Positions 34,319-45,385 of a stretch of 64,000 nucleotides of DNA are shown here, piece by piece. The DNA comes from Diphasiastrum complanatum. Taxonomy: Eukaryota; Streptophyta; Lycopodiopsida; Lycopodiales; Lycopodiaceae. Position 1 is the first letter of the stretch; every line of letters starts with the position of its first letter. The DNA is taken from NCBI GenBank assembly GCA_029204225.1, contig CM055107.1, positions 25,436,391-25,500,390 of the forward strand, written 5' to 3'. Made by a program: the position numbers and the translations under genes. Under the pieces are notes generated by a model that worked only from the letters and a program-made list of their open reading frames with translations, had not been told where the DNA came from and ran no database searches.

Positions 34319-34885
34319 ATGGCGACACAAGATGTGAAACTATTGTCATTCTGGCCCGGTCCCTTTTCAATGCATGTAGTCCTAGCTCTGGAGGCAAAGG
34401 GAGTGATGTACGAGTCAATAAACATCATTTTGTATGTGGATGACGCATGGCCGAAACATTCCTATTTCTTTCCCAAAGCTCCTCATGGACGAGTTATGAT
34501 GCATTATTGGAGCGATTTTGTAGATAAAACGGTAACACATGTTTCGGCTAATTATTCTCCACAATTCTAACATTTACGCTGGAAAAACTATCCAACAAAA
34601 ATATCACATCTATCTTGGCCACTACAAATATTTGAAGTAGTTTTTTTTTCCGCTTTGAAGGCCACAGGGGATAAAAGAGAAGCAAGCTTTAGCGAGCTCT
34701 ATGAAAACTTTTTGACACTTGACAGCGGATGCACTAAACTTGATCAAAGTCGTTCTTTAACGGTCCTAGCATAGGCTATGTAGATATATGTTTGGCGTCG
34801 TTCCTAGCTTGGTTGTCTCTATTTGTTGATCTGGGAGGTATACGTCTTCCCATAGTGGAAACAACGACTATGGTATGATAGCCCC
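34319..34885 (+). pseudogene. Tau-class glutathione S-transferase pseudogene
   Basis: ATG at 34319 starts the thioredoxin-fold end of a plant tau GST: VKLLSFWPGPFSMHVVLALEAKGV, where the Ser of the usual catalytic SPFSxR stretch is kept although Arg is replaced by His. After ESIN about 40 residues including the glutathione-binding loop are deleted, and the frame resumes at ILYVDDAWP, then HYWSDFVDKTV. After a stop at 34570 the C-terminal helical domain continues in pieces: FSALKATGDKREASFSELYE (about 34650-34705), then, shifted, NGPSIGYVDICLASFLAW (about 34755-34810). Active enzymes detoxify electrophiles in the cytosol; this copy cannot. No intron is visible, and the other functional copies must be elsewhere. 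Confidence 0.82.
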
Positions 34886-35266
34886 TCAAGAAACAAAATT
34901 GAAAGCATTTGAAACATCCACTTGGAAGAGAACCTAGTTAGGATGAAAGACCAAAGTAGCACGAAAACACACTTATAGAGCACTCTCAAGCTCTACATAG
35001 CAAAACTGTATTTCTCAAACTGAAACATTATACATATATCTTTTTCTCATGGCCCGAATTGTCATTGACGAGACGCGTGTCCCGTCGACCGCCTCGTCAC
35101 GAGGACAACTGGTCCTAGTCGATTGACTAGACCCACAATACAGTAACATAGTGATTTTTCTCTAACTCTCTCCATAAAAGTAGAATCTACTTTTCATTTA
35201 CTCATATACATAACATCAAAGTTAACAAACTAAGTATAGAAAGTTTTGAACTAAACTTATCAAACT
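34886..35266. other. Unassigned; contains a GACGAGACGCGTGTCCCGTCGAC phrase also seen at 47.66 kb
   Basis: A GC-rich phrase at about 35072-35095 is closely repeated near 47667-47695 in the same orientation and partly near 48230, all next to copia sequence. It is probably part of a copia LTR. Confidence 0.35.
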
Positions 35267-35818
35267 TGTCATGTGCATTCAAACATCTAATCCATTCATT
35301 AACATCAAATTATAATAGAAATGCAAGAAACCAAGAAAGTACTCGAGAAATCAAGAAACTAGACAAAGATAGTAAAGCTTCACAAAAATAGGCAAAGTGA
35401 AAATCCATTATTCATCATTATTGATCATTCACAAGATTAGGCCTCAAACTAGAACATGATCATAGCTCTCAAGTAATTGTAGGCACATCAATTATCAATA
35501 CTATCAAGAAAGCTCTCAAAGAGAAGCTTCAAGATTACTAAAAGTTCAAAAATTACAAAAGTAGAATAGCCTCCAAATTAGCACGACCTCCTCTATTTAT
35601 AGTGGGCCTTTAGTGCCTCTAATTAACAATTGGGACCTCTTTACCTTAATTTGGGCCTTACAACCATTATTACAATTCCCACCAATACAAATCTGGTGTG
35701 GTTGTTTGCGCCTCTTTATTAACAATTCTAATGACTAGTTCTAGTCTAGTTTAGCTCCATGGCTATTTTTGGTAATTCATTAACAAGCTCATGGGCTAAT
35801 TACATACAGCACATGACA
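35267..35818 (-). repeat. Chromovirus 3' LTR, TGTCATGTG family
   Basis: Begins (minus strand) TGTCATGTG and ends with the inverted complement, CACATGACA-like. It directly follows the polypurine tract of the chromovirus to its right. It is homologous, in opposite orientation, to 52128-52684. A TATAAATAG promoter-like word lies near 35600 on the minus strand. Confidence 0.82.
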
Positions 35819-37970
35819 CTCTCCCTACTTTAAGCATTTTTGTCCTCAAAAATGAAGACCATGTAGTTTTTTTTTTTCATCAAGTGTCGTGCTCCATAAG
35901 ACCCATGGCTGTCTCCAAAATTGCAGGCCATGTCTTTAGGTAAGAATGATCTTCCCACTTGTTGTCTTCAGGAGGTAATCCTTTCCATTTGATCAAGTAC
36001 TGTTGTATTCGTTTCCCATTTCTTAACTCTGTATCTCGATAACCAACCACTGTCTCTGGTTCCACTACCAAATTCTCCTCTTCATTGATTGGTTGTAGTT
36101 CAACATTTGCACTGATATAGTTTTTCAACAGGCTGACGTGGAACACATTATCCTTTTTTGTTATGGTTGGCAAATCCAATTCATATGCTAGTTCACCCAC
36201 CCTTTTGAGAATTTGAAATGGCCCATAAAATCGTGGAGATAGCTTCTTGCTCTTAGTTTTCTTATATATTGATTGGCAATAGGGTTGTAATCGTAAATAC
36301 ACATAATCCCCTTCATGGAATTCCCGAAATGACCGAAGCTTGTCGTGTAGTATTTCATCTTTTGTTGAGCCTCTCACATATGGTCCTGATTCACCTTAAG
36401 GATGCTTTGCATGTTCTACAGTTCATCTGCTACTACCGCCACAGTTACATCCGCTAACTCCATGTCAATTGGCATTGTAGCTTCACATCCATACAATGCA
36501 TAAAGTGGTGTCATTCCAGTCGACATGTGAAGTGTTGAGTTGTAATTGAACTTTGCCAAATGCAACCAATCAATCCATTTTGTTTGTTGGTCTGCCACGA
36601 AATGCCTCAAGTAGCATTCCAACCATTGATTTCTTTCCAAAACTATTTAGCGAACCTCGGATCTCTGTCACACACTATTTCCTTTTGTAGTCCATGCAAT
36701 TTGAAAACATTCTTAAGAAATAGTTGTGCCACCTATGTTGCACCATAAGTAGTCTTGTAGGGAATGAAATGAGCATATTTCGTCAGCTGGTCCCCCACCA
36801 CATAAATTCCATTAAATCCTCCCAATGATGTTAAAAGAGATGGAATGAAATCCATACTAATGCTTTTCCACCGTTGAGAAGGAACCGATAGTGGTTGTAA
36901 CAACCCAGGTTTCTTCACATGTTCTGATTTGTGGATCTAGCATGAAGTGCATTCTCTAACCATCTTGTAGATATCTTGCTTCATTCCTTGCCATTTGAAA
37001 AGACTTTTGACTTTTTGATAGGTCTTTAGTATTCCCGAGTGACCAGCACTAGGAGACAAATGTAGTTCATAAACAATCTGAGGTACCAACTTTGAATTTG
37101 GCACTAGGACTATTCTTTTATTGTCGTATACCAAAATTCCGTCTTTAAATTGATAACGAGATTGTTCTCCAGTTTTGGGATCCGATAAGTTTTCCATAAT
37201 TTGCATCACAGTTACATCTTTGGTATACTCTTTCAAGATGACGGACTTCCAATCATTTTCCAAAGAAATGAGAGGATTCAGCATGTACTTTTCTAAAGCA
37301 ATGTAACCCTTGTAAGGCTTGGTCTTCTTTTGTGGACATGCAATTCTCTTCTGCATCTTGGAGAACAATTATATACTCCTCCAAAGATTGTATCACACAT
37401 TTATATTCTCCACAACCTTGATAAATCAACAGCTTGATTTTCTTTGCCCTTGAGATATTCGATAACAAAGTCATATGCCTGAACTTGTGCTAACCATCTC
37501 TTTTGTTTGTCCGTAAGCTGCTTCTGACTTAGGAAACACTTAATGCTATGGTGATCACTTTTAATGATAAATTTTGATCCATAAAGGTAGTGTCGCCATT
37601 TTTTCAAGACATGAATTATAGCCAACATCTCCTTGAACTATAGACAACATCAGGCTTGTCATGCATAGGATATGACATCTCCTTGTCGGTCAATTTTTTA
37701 CTCTCATAGGCAATCACACCATCCTTTTGACCTAGTATGGCTCCTAATCCACTTCCACTTATATCAACATTCACCTTGAAAGGTAAACTGAAGTCTAGTT
37801 GTACCAAAACTGGAGCGTTTACCAAAGCTTCCTTTAAATGATTGAAGCTCCTCTGAGCGTCTTCACTCCATTTGAATGTTTCTTTTCTCAACAAGTGCGT
37901 GAGTGAAAAGTTGAAAATGAATCATCGATAGTAAGATGCAAATCCCAAAAATCCTCTTAAATGTCGCAAA
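35819..37970 (-). pseudogene. Chromovirus pol remnant: RNase H, integrase, chromodomain
   Basis: Minus-strand order: end of RT thumb (LGFASYYR near 37945), RNase H (VNVDISGSGLGAILG; then FIIKSDHHSIKCFL at about 37570), integrase zinc domain (LHLSPSAGHSG and ECTSC, about 37060-36940), catalytic core pieces (WKSISMDF; WLHLAKFNYNSTLHMSTGM), then SPRFYGPFQILKRVG and a chromodomain (ETVVGYRD, QQYLIKWKGLP, NKWED) ending at 35880. The polypurine tract AAAGTAGGGAGAG (35831-35819) and the LTR follow. Several stops and shifts divide it. RT catalytic part, protease and gag are missing. Confidence 0.92.
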
Positions 37971-38476
37971 GTTTTAGGGCTCTTCCAATTTTTAACTCAA
38001 AAAAAAATGTAAAATGGAGAAACTTAGATATAAGGATTTTATACAATTTGGATTCCATGGAACATTTTGTGTGCTCATGGAATAATAAGAAACCGTAGAA
38101 AATTTAAAACTTAAAGACAAATTTTTTTTTGCGGCACTGAATTGGAAGGTGATATAGAGGATATACCAAAGAATATTTTGGAAGAATTTTGAAGGGAATA
38201 TTCAAGAAAAATGAGGTGTGATGGCGCTGGCCAATTCCGTTCGTAAGCATAGAGAAAGAGAGAAAGGAAGAAGGGCGTCGGGGAAAAAAAATAAGGTCGC
38301 GTGAAGAGAAAGAAGAAAGGTCGTGTGAAGGAGGATGACCATATGAAAGGAAAAAAAAAAAGTAAAGTGACGTCAACAGGGAAAAGAGTCATATTCTAGC
38401 CAAGAGGAGGAGCTCATGGCTCGTTTCGGTCGAGAATTCGAGAGGAGGGGCTCGGTTGAGAGGAGGGGAGGACCCT
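37971..38476. other. No recognisable gene
   Basis: A/T-rich then purine-rich (38240-38460) sequence; nothing supported. Confidence 0.5.
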
Positions 38477-38988
38477 TGTTATGTCCATGACCAGTAAGTA
38501 GGATTCAGTATACTCCTAGTCTTGGATACACGGTACTCCAGTAAATCAAGCTGTTAGTTATGCCACGTCATACTGGATGTGACCCGAAAGTAACTAATAT
38601 CCTTGTGAGGCCCAGAACACACTAAATGGAGTTTAGACAAGGTATGAGATAGTGTATGCATGTGTAGAGTTATCAATATCAATTCTATGAATAGGTGGTC
38701 CATGCATAGGACTCTATTCTAGGTAAATCTATGTATAGGGAACTTAGGGCTATGCATGGCTATGTGCCCTGGATGCTTATGGCTCTATAAAAAGAGGCCA
38801 AACTCGCCCTACTCCTCATTGTGATCATGGATTCATTGCCAGGGTTTCACTCTACATTCATGCTTCTTGTTCCTTGGCTTGGGGGTGAAGCTTCTAGAGT
38901 TGATTGGTTTGGTTGGGTGGTTGCTCCATAGTGTGTTTTCCATTGTGTGTTATCTTGTAAGCAGGATCTTAGGGAGCTTCCCTTATAG
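38477..38988 (+). repeat. Copia 5' LTR
   Basis: It lies immediately left of a perfect tRNA-Met primer site (38989-39000) and starts TGTTATGTCC. It contains CTATAAAAAGAGGCC as a promoter-like box (about 38785). Its last part (GCTTCTAGAGTTGATTGGTT to GGGAGCTTCCCTTATA) recurs in opposite orientation at 43605-43720. The exact right end is uncertain by a few bases. Confidence 0.7.
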
Positions 38989-39000
38989 TGGTATCAGAGC
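38989..39000 (+). other. tRNA-iMet primer-binding site
   Basis: TGGTATCAGAGC, complementary to the 3' end of initiator tRNA-Met, the usual copia primer. It is followed by a short leader and an ATG at about 39026, but no gag homology remains. Confidence 0.85.
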
Positions 39001-41356
39001 AAGGCTTACGAAGATTGGAGAACATGGAGAAGGGCTACCTTTCGTCGAAATTTTGGATTGGATCCATTGGAATTCTCTTCCAAGGTAAATAGCAAGGTTG
39101 CAAGTGGGTGTTCTACTGTGATGCTTTTTTGGAGCTTTTTATTGTGTAGATCAAATCTTTGGTAGATCTGAATTTTCCAACAAGTGTACTTCCGTTTTAG
39201 GGTTCAATAATGATGAAATTAATGATGCATGCCGGTTCCCTCCAATGATTTTTTATTCTAAGCTATGTTTTGGTCAAAATTGCTTGGTTTTTCATGCTTT
39301 TTGGCACAAAATAGATAGTAAGAACCAAAATACATCAAGATCAGATCAGCCGGTGGCTTATGCACCATCTCCATCAAGTTTGAAGCTATTTTGACTTCTA
39401 CAAATCAAGAAATCTTTGTTCTTAGCCTATACTGCATCTTAGGATCAATATGAATGCTTCATGGAAGTCTAATTGATGGTTTAAGACTATTGGTAGCATC
39501 AATTTTGGGCTTGGGGAGGTGTTTGCATGTTTTTGCATGATTCCTTCTTGTGGAAGTGCACCCTACTACAGTTTTTCAGACACTACGATCTCACACGTGT
39601 GAAGCCTAGGTGGCAGGCTGACATGGCAAGCATCTTGTTCACTTGGTCTTCCTCTGTACTAAGCTCTACAGCACCCAATTTGGTGTCCTATAGCCAAAGC
39701 TATGATGATCTGAAGTTTTGCAGTTTTGTGAGTAAAATTTGCAAAATTTGGAATTGTTCAAATTACATGCCAGCCATTTCCCTAATTTGTAGTACTGTGT
39801 TTGCATGGATTAGTTGCATGTTGATTCTCAGAGTGATTCTGACATGCATGAGGGATTTACAATCGATTTGAGTGGTCATACGCATGTGCTCTGACAGTTG
39901 GATCACAAATCAGTGTTAATGGCTGACAAATTTCGTAAAACTGAAGTTTAGGTAAAAAAATTTGTAATGACGTTTGTGACTGATGTAGTGTGCTTTGCAT
40001 GCCAGTTTGACATTGGGTTAGTAACATTAGGAATCGGACTATGTTTCGATTCATGTAATTTCATATTCTGTGTTTGGATAGATTTTGTTAATATTAATGG
40101 AGTAATGCCAAACCAGTCAATAAAAAGGAAGAACAGTCCAATTTTATTGGGAAATTTGTAATAGTAAGAAAAACATAACGGATTTCATTTCCAGTAAAAT
40201 CCTATGGTGAATTATATTCAAAAGATCAAATTGGTATTGTTTCAAATACTAGTGAATGATTTTTGATATATCAAATATTCAACCCAGGTATAGGATAGAA
40301 ATGAAATTGTTTTAGACTTTTTTTCCTATAGTAATTAGTTTTTAAAACATTTACTAATGTCATTACGTCTTCTTGGCACCTTAGCTGAAATAGATTTTCA
40401 GGGAATTGAAAATTCTAAGGAGGGAAGAAGAGTGGACATTAGAGGTAGTAAGTGTGATCGAGCTCGGCGAAAGTTCAACAATGCTATTTTGGGATAAAAA
40501 CTCTCTGAACACTTTTCTGGCAATTTTTTGGAAAATAACCTTCGCCGACTTCTCAAATGGAAGATCTGACACAAATAAAACTATGGACAACTGGACGAAG
40601 GTTTCTGACACAAGAAAATACTGTTTTTGTAATCTGGCGAGGGTAAAAATCAGGATTTTTTGTGATCTGATCAAGAAGAATCTTCGCCGAACTCAAAAAT
40701 GGTAGTTTACTATAGATAGAATGTTCTGGAAACTCGGTGAAGGTTCTGGTGAAGGATCAAGAGTAATATTGGTAATTTTGCAAAAAAGTGACTTTTTTGA
40801 CAAAAATATGACAATATGACAACTGATCCTCTGAAAACCTTTCTATTTTTGGTATTATTCTTTGTCGACCTGGCAGTAGATAGATCTGAATCACATCTAA
40901 GCACAGTGAATCGGGCGAAGGTTCTTTTTCTATTTTTTTTAGGGGTTTTTTTTGTGGTGGTTTTTCTGATGTTTCTGGAAATCTGTTGGGAATTAATCTT
41001 CGCCCTTCAGACTAAAGGTTCTGTAAACAAAACCGAAGGTGTCTGCTACTCAACAAAGGTTTTCTGAGCTTTGATGACGTTTTTTGTCTCTTTTTGACCA
41101 AATTTGCCAGATTTGACCGATTTTTGTTATTTTCTCTGATATCTCATATCCAAATGGATCTTAAGATTGGTGATCTGAATAGCTTTCTCTATTTAATAAT
41201 TAGATTAGATCTCAAACAAGCAAATCCACTCAAATCAAGCAAAATTAATCCCAAACTAACCCTAAAATAAAAATTTAACAGTATTCATGCCACGACAAGA
41301 CGCCTAATGCAAGCTAACCATCAGTCAAACATGCTGCAAACTGAAAAATTGGCATA
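39001..41356. other. Retroelement leader sequence without recognisable genes
   Basis: No pol or gag motif. At 40460-41060 words such as TTCGCCGA/TCGGCGAAGGTTC recur at least seven times in both orientations. The same word family appears near 49440-49570 beside the other minus-strand Tat LTR, so this stretch is probably the long untranslated leader of that family. Confidence 0.45.
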
Positions 41357-41376
41357 GCTCCCCGGCAACGGCGCCA
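41357..41376 (-). other. tRNA-Asp primer-binding site
   Basis: GCTCCCCGGCAACGGCGCCA on the plus strand equals the 3' end of plant tRNA-Asp including the terminal CCA, so the minus strand carries the primer site. This primer is typical of Tat-type gypsy elements. Four bases separate it from the LTR. Confidence 0.9.
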
Positions 41377-41380
41377 AAAT

Positions 41381-42141
41381 TGTAGTGGATTTCTTTCCTA
41401 GCCTAACCTGAATCCAAGACCTAGTCAATCTAGCATCAAAGAGATGGAGTTGGTTGTCACGCGTAGGTTCGTTCCCATGAGAGTGATAGTATAGTTCAGA
41501 TTTCAACATGAATGGAAGATCTAACACTAACATCCATTAACACTAAGCATTAACACTACATCCATTAACCCTACTTCCATTAACCCTAAATCCACAACAA
41601 TGATAGAAACTTACTCTTCTCTCTCTCCCTTTCTCTCTCACAAAAAGCATAAGAAATAGCAATCTCAATAATGATCAAATCCAACAATTAGCAAAATCCA
41701 AAGAAAGCATGAGAAATGGAGGAGAAGAAAGGAAGAGCAAGGACATTCATCAATCCATTTTTAAAGAGAACCAATATGCTTTATTGAAATGAGGAAATGA
41801 ACATCAGGAGAAACTCGAGTTGGTCCCTTTTTATAGTAGAGAGGAGGACCCTGGCCTCTGAATCCTATTGGTCCAGTCTTGCCTCTCTTTTTATTCAAAT
41901 TTAAAAAAGTGTGGGAACCATCAAAATTGGAGGGAAACCCAATTTTATTTACTAACTTGACATTTAGGCCCTGCGACATTAAAAGTCCCGCAAAAAGGCC
42001 TAAAGTCCTTTTATTAACTTTTAAGTAATCAATCAAATAACTATGTGATCATCGAGTTGGACTTACACATGCAGGGTGCCAAATCCCTCTCACTTATTAA
42101 CTAGGGTTAGGGTTGCCTTGGGATCTGCAAACCCTCCAACA
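41381..42141 (-). repeat. Tat-type gypsy 5' LTR, inserted in a copia protease gene
   Basis: 761 bp with TGTAGTGG at the left and CCCTCCAACA at the right (TG...CA on both strands). The minus-strand orientation is fixed by the adjacent tRNA-Asp site. Homologous LTRs lie at 7520-9219 (opposite strand) and 48462-49166. A TATAAAAAGGG box is at about 41825 on the minus strand. The right end interrupts copia protease coding sequence. Confidence 0.85.
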
Positions 42142-43060
42142 GTAGTACTTTCACCTTCAATAGTGTGAGTACTATTGTCACCAAGATGAACAAATTTTTT
42201 GGTGTTGTAAGGAGTGTAGGAGTTGAAGATCTCACATTGATTGGTCATATGTTGAGTTGCTCCAGAATCCAAAAACCATGAATCATCCAGAAATGCGCTT
42301 TGATCTTTGACCATAAATGCGCCTTTGTCCACTTCGACCTAGGGAAATGATGAAAGTATGTTTGCTTGTTGATCAGGTTGCTTGGTTGCATTCTTCACTT
42401 GGAGAATTCGGCAATCATTGATCTCATGGTTATTGCGCTTGCAGTACCTGCAAAACATCTTCTTCTTCAATTGTGAATTTGATGATTGTTCTTGACCTTG
42501 AGTCAGCTTCTGATTCGTTGCAGTCTTTTTGGAGCTTTTTTGCTTCTGTCGTTTAGAGCCTTTGTTGACATATAGAGCCTGAGAGGAGGAAGTAGATGGA
42601 GTGTCTTGACTTCTTCAATTATCTTCTTGCAGCAACATAGTAATAACTCTAGTAAGAGTTTAATCCGAGTGTGTCGATATGATCATCACCTAATTCTCAT
42701 ATGTAGAGTGCCAGCTTGAAAGTAATGTCATAATTGTGTCTTGATCATCTATGACTGATCCGACAGCAGCCATCTGTTGCAAGAGATTCTTAAACTGGTT
42801 AATGTGACTCTGAAGTGAATCACCAATAGACATTTTGAATGTGAAGAATTTTCTTCGTAGATGTAACTTAGTAGTTACGTCCCTCACGTCATATAGTGAG
42901 TTCAAAATGTCTCAAATGTCTCTTGATGTTTTAGCTTCAGCTATTTGTCCAATCTGTATATCTGATATATTGAGGATAATAGGCACAAAAGCTTTACCGT
43001 CTTGTTTTCTTGTTTTCTTCAATTTTCAGCAAGATTTGGTTCAATTTATGACCAATTAGT
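42142..43060 (-). pseudogene. Copia gag and protease fragment
   Basis: Minus-strand order: gag (DVRDVTTKLHLRRKFFTFKM and QFKNLLQQMAAVG, 42905-42690), a CCHC zinc knuckle (CRYCKRNNHEINDC, about 42455-42410) and the aspartic protease with an intact WFLDSGATQHM active-site motif and VHLGDNSTH at 42332-42150. It ends abruptly where the Tat LTR was inserted. The gag part has stops, but the protease is open. Reverse transcriptase and integrase are absent here. Confidence 0.9.
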
Positions 43061-43504
43061 TTTCATTTCTTGTTTAGTTTCTTGTTTTAGATCAGTAGAT
43101 CTCTCTTTTATCTTTTTGGAGGTACTGAGATTTTTTATTTTTTATTTTCAATTTTAGCTAGTTGTAATTTTTGCAGTCTGTTTTCTCCATTTTTGGCTGA
43201 ATTTTTGGCCAAACTTTCTTACTGTAATTCTATAGGATTGTATATCTCATCTTAACTTGAATCTGAGCCAATTTGCAACCAATTTGGTAAAAAAGTGAGG
43301 GAGATATGACAAATCTTGTGGAAGAGGTCAAATCCTAGTTTGAGTAGAAAATATGGGAGAGAAGCACTTCAATTCTTCGTTCTTGAAGTTTGGGTTCCTT
43401 GTAATTTTTTTTACAATTTCTTCATTTTAAAGTTTTTGCCAGACTTAAACAAAATAAAATAAAAAATAAAGTAACCCTACTCTAAACCTATCCCCATCCC
43501 TAAC

Positions 43505-43720
43505 CCTAACTACCATTTAAAAAAAAAAAAAACCTGTCCACGAGGCCCGTCGCCCTCCTCTCTACGCGATCTGGACCGAGCCGATTTTTTCATTTGGCAC
43601 TCATCTGAAACTAGACGAGCCGGGTTATAAGGGAAGCTCCCTAAGCCAACCAAGTAGAAGCAACCAATCAACTCTAGAAGCTTTATCCCCAAGCCAAGGA
43701 ACAAAAAGCATGAATGTTGG
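43505..43720 (-). repeat. Fragment of the 38.5-kb copia LTR family
   Basis: The reverse complement of 43605-43720 matches the LTR end at 38860-38986, including TTCCTTGGCTTGGGG and GGGAGCTTCCCTTATA. The tRNA-Met site that should follow is replaced by ACCCGGCTCG. Confidence 0.65.
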
Positions 43721-45385
43721 ATTCAGTTGTTATTCTTGGATTCATTATGATTCGTTATCCATATGAGCTCTCTAGGATACAATCACTAATGAGCTGAGTC
43801 TATTCCTTAAATGATTCACTAATCATGCGTCTTACAAGCAATATAATCCAAAAATCATCAGTTTCGGTGAATCCAATCACACTGATCATTTTATCAATTA
43901 ACTTCATCCTGGACTAATCAAGTACTCAAGTTAATTGCCAATGATTCAAAAATCTCAAATGTCTAGGTGAAGAATTCAATTATACTAGTATAACACCACA
44001 TTTAGATTCTTACCCAAATCATTTATAAGTTAATCCATAAATCTTCTATTCAAAGATTTGTTAACTCTGCAAGTATCTGTCAAAACAATACTTGATCATA
44101 TGTTCATGTTCACCAACTAGCACCAGATAACCCTAGTAACTAGGAATACACAATAGATTCATACAAGATTAATCATGCACATATGTGAATAGTCTCACTA
44201 TGACCCAGTACATAAACACATTCTTATCTGGCAGATTCCTCTAGAACCCACATATGTTACTCACATATCTCACTGAGATCCTGTAACTCAGCTGCAAAAT
44301 ATTTTCTATTTCTCATGAGTAAATAGCATATCCGAAAAATCTCTGAGACGAATAAAATTCACTCAATAAAAGTTAACTGGAAAGATGATATATGAAAATA
44401 TCGAAATCCAAGAAAAGTCAGTAATAAGTGCTTCCACTAAAGGATTCACCCTATTACACATAGGACTTCTCCTTCAAATATTTTCACTCTGAGTGATAGA
44501 AGCTACTATTCCATCAAAATCCATTTATGCAACAAACATATTCTAGGTTTAAGAAATTGAAACAATTTAACCCTAGAATTTATCTGAATTCCAAGTCTAT
44601 TCACACAAGTAGTAACTTATATGACATAACAGTCTTTCAGAAGAATAACTTCATGCTGGAAAGAATCATATAAATCAGTCTAATATCCTATATTCGAGAA
44701 ATTACTAAGAAGTAAAGGATTAATTAAGAAAGCGAGAAATAGATTTGAGGGCCTCTGATTTTGTAAATAATGAGATACCACATTGGGATCTAGATTAAAC
44801 CTCAAAATTTTCCAGAATACCCCACATTTGATCGAATGGTTTTCTTCTTTCCCATATCGCGACTAGGTACTAAACACACCATTGATCATCAGATCTTTAT
44901 AGTTCTAGAATTTCCTTTCCAAAATTATTGACGTCCCATACCATCAGCTTTTCCTCCCATAAAATCCTTAACTGCCTTATCTGATATTCTAGAGATCCAT
45001 TGATCATCTAGATGTCCTACAATCACTATAGAAAATTATCTCTTGTTTCCAAACACTGGAGAATCCATTTTTTTGGATGATTGGCATGTCTATCAGATGG
45101 ATACCCATAATCTACATCTGATTATGTGACTTAGACCGAATAATTAACATGGTTCACTATTATACTCTGAACTTTTCTGGTTATTGACAAGCTTCAAAAC
45201 CCTACTGATGCATCAAATCTAGGGACAAGCTTCTGTCAACTAACAGATCCAATGTAATCCACGTATCAGATTCCACTTCTAAACCACAATTGACATCCAA
45301 AACTGCGGATAGCTCAATGGTTACAAAGATATCAGTTACAAATTCAACTGAATGAATTCTAACTAGAAAATAATAACCAGTATTA
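43721..45385. other. No recognisable gene
   Basis: AT-rich sequence left of the copia RNase H end. A 3' LTR would be expected here but I could not delimit one. Confidence 0.45.

Noticed and set aside
38103-38392. Phe/Ser-rich minus-strand frames
   Set aside because: Produced by purine-rich DNA; two overlapping frames of equal quality and no homology.
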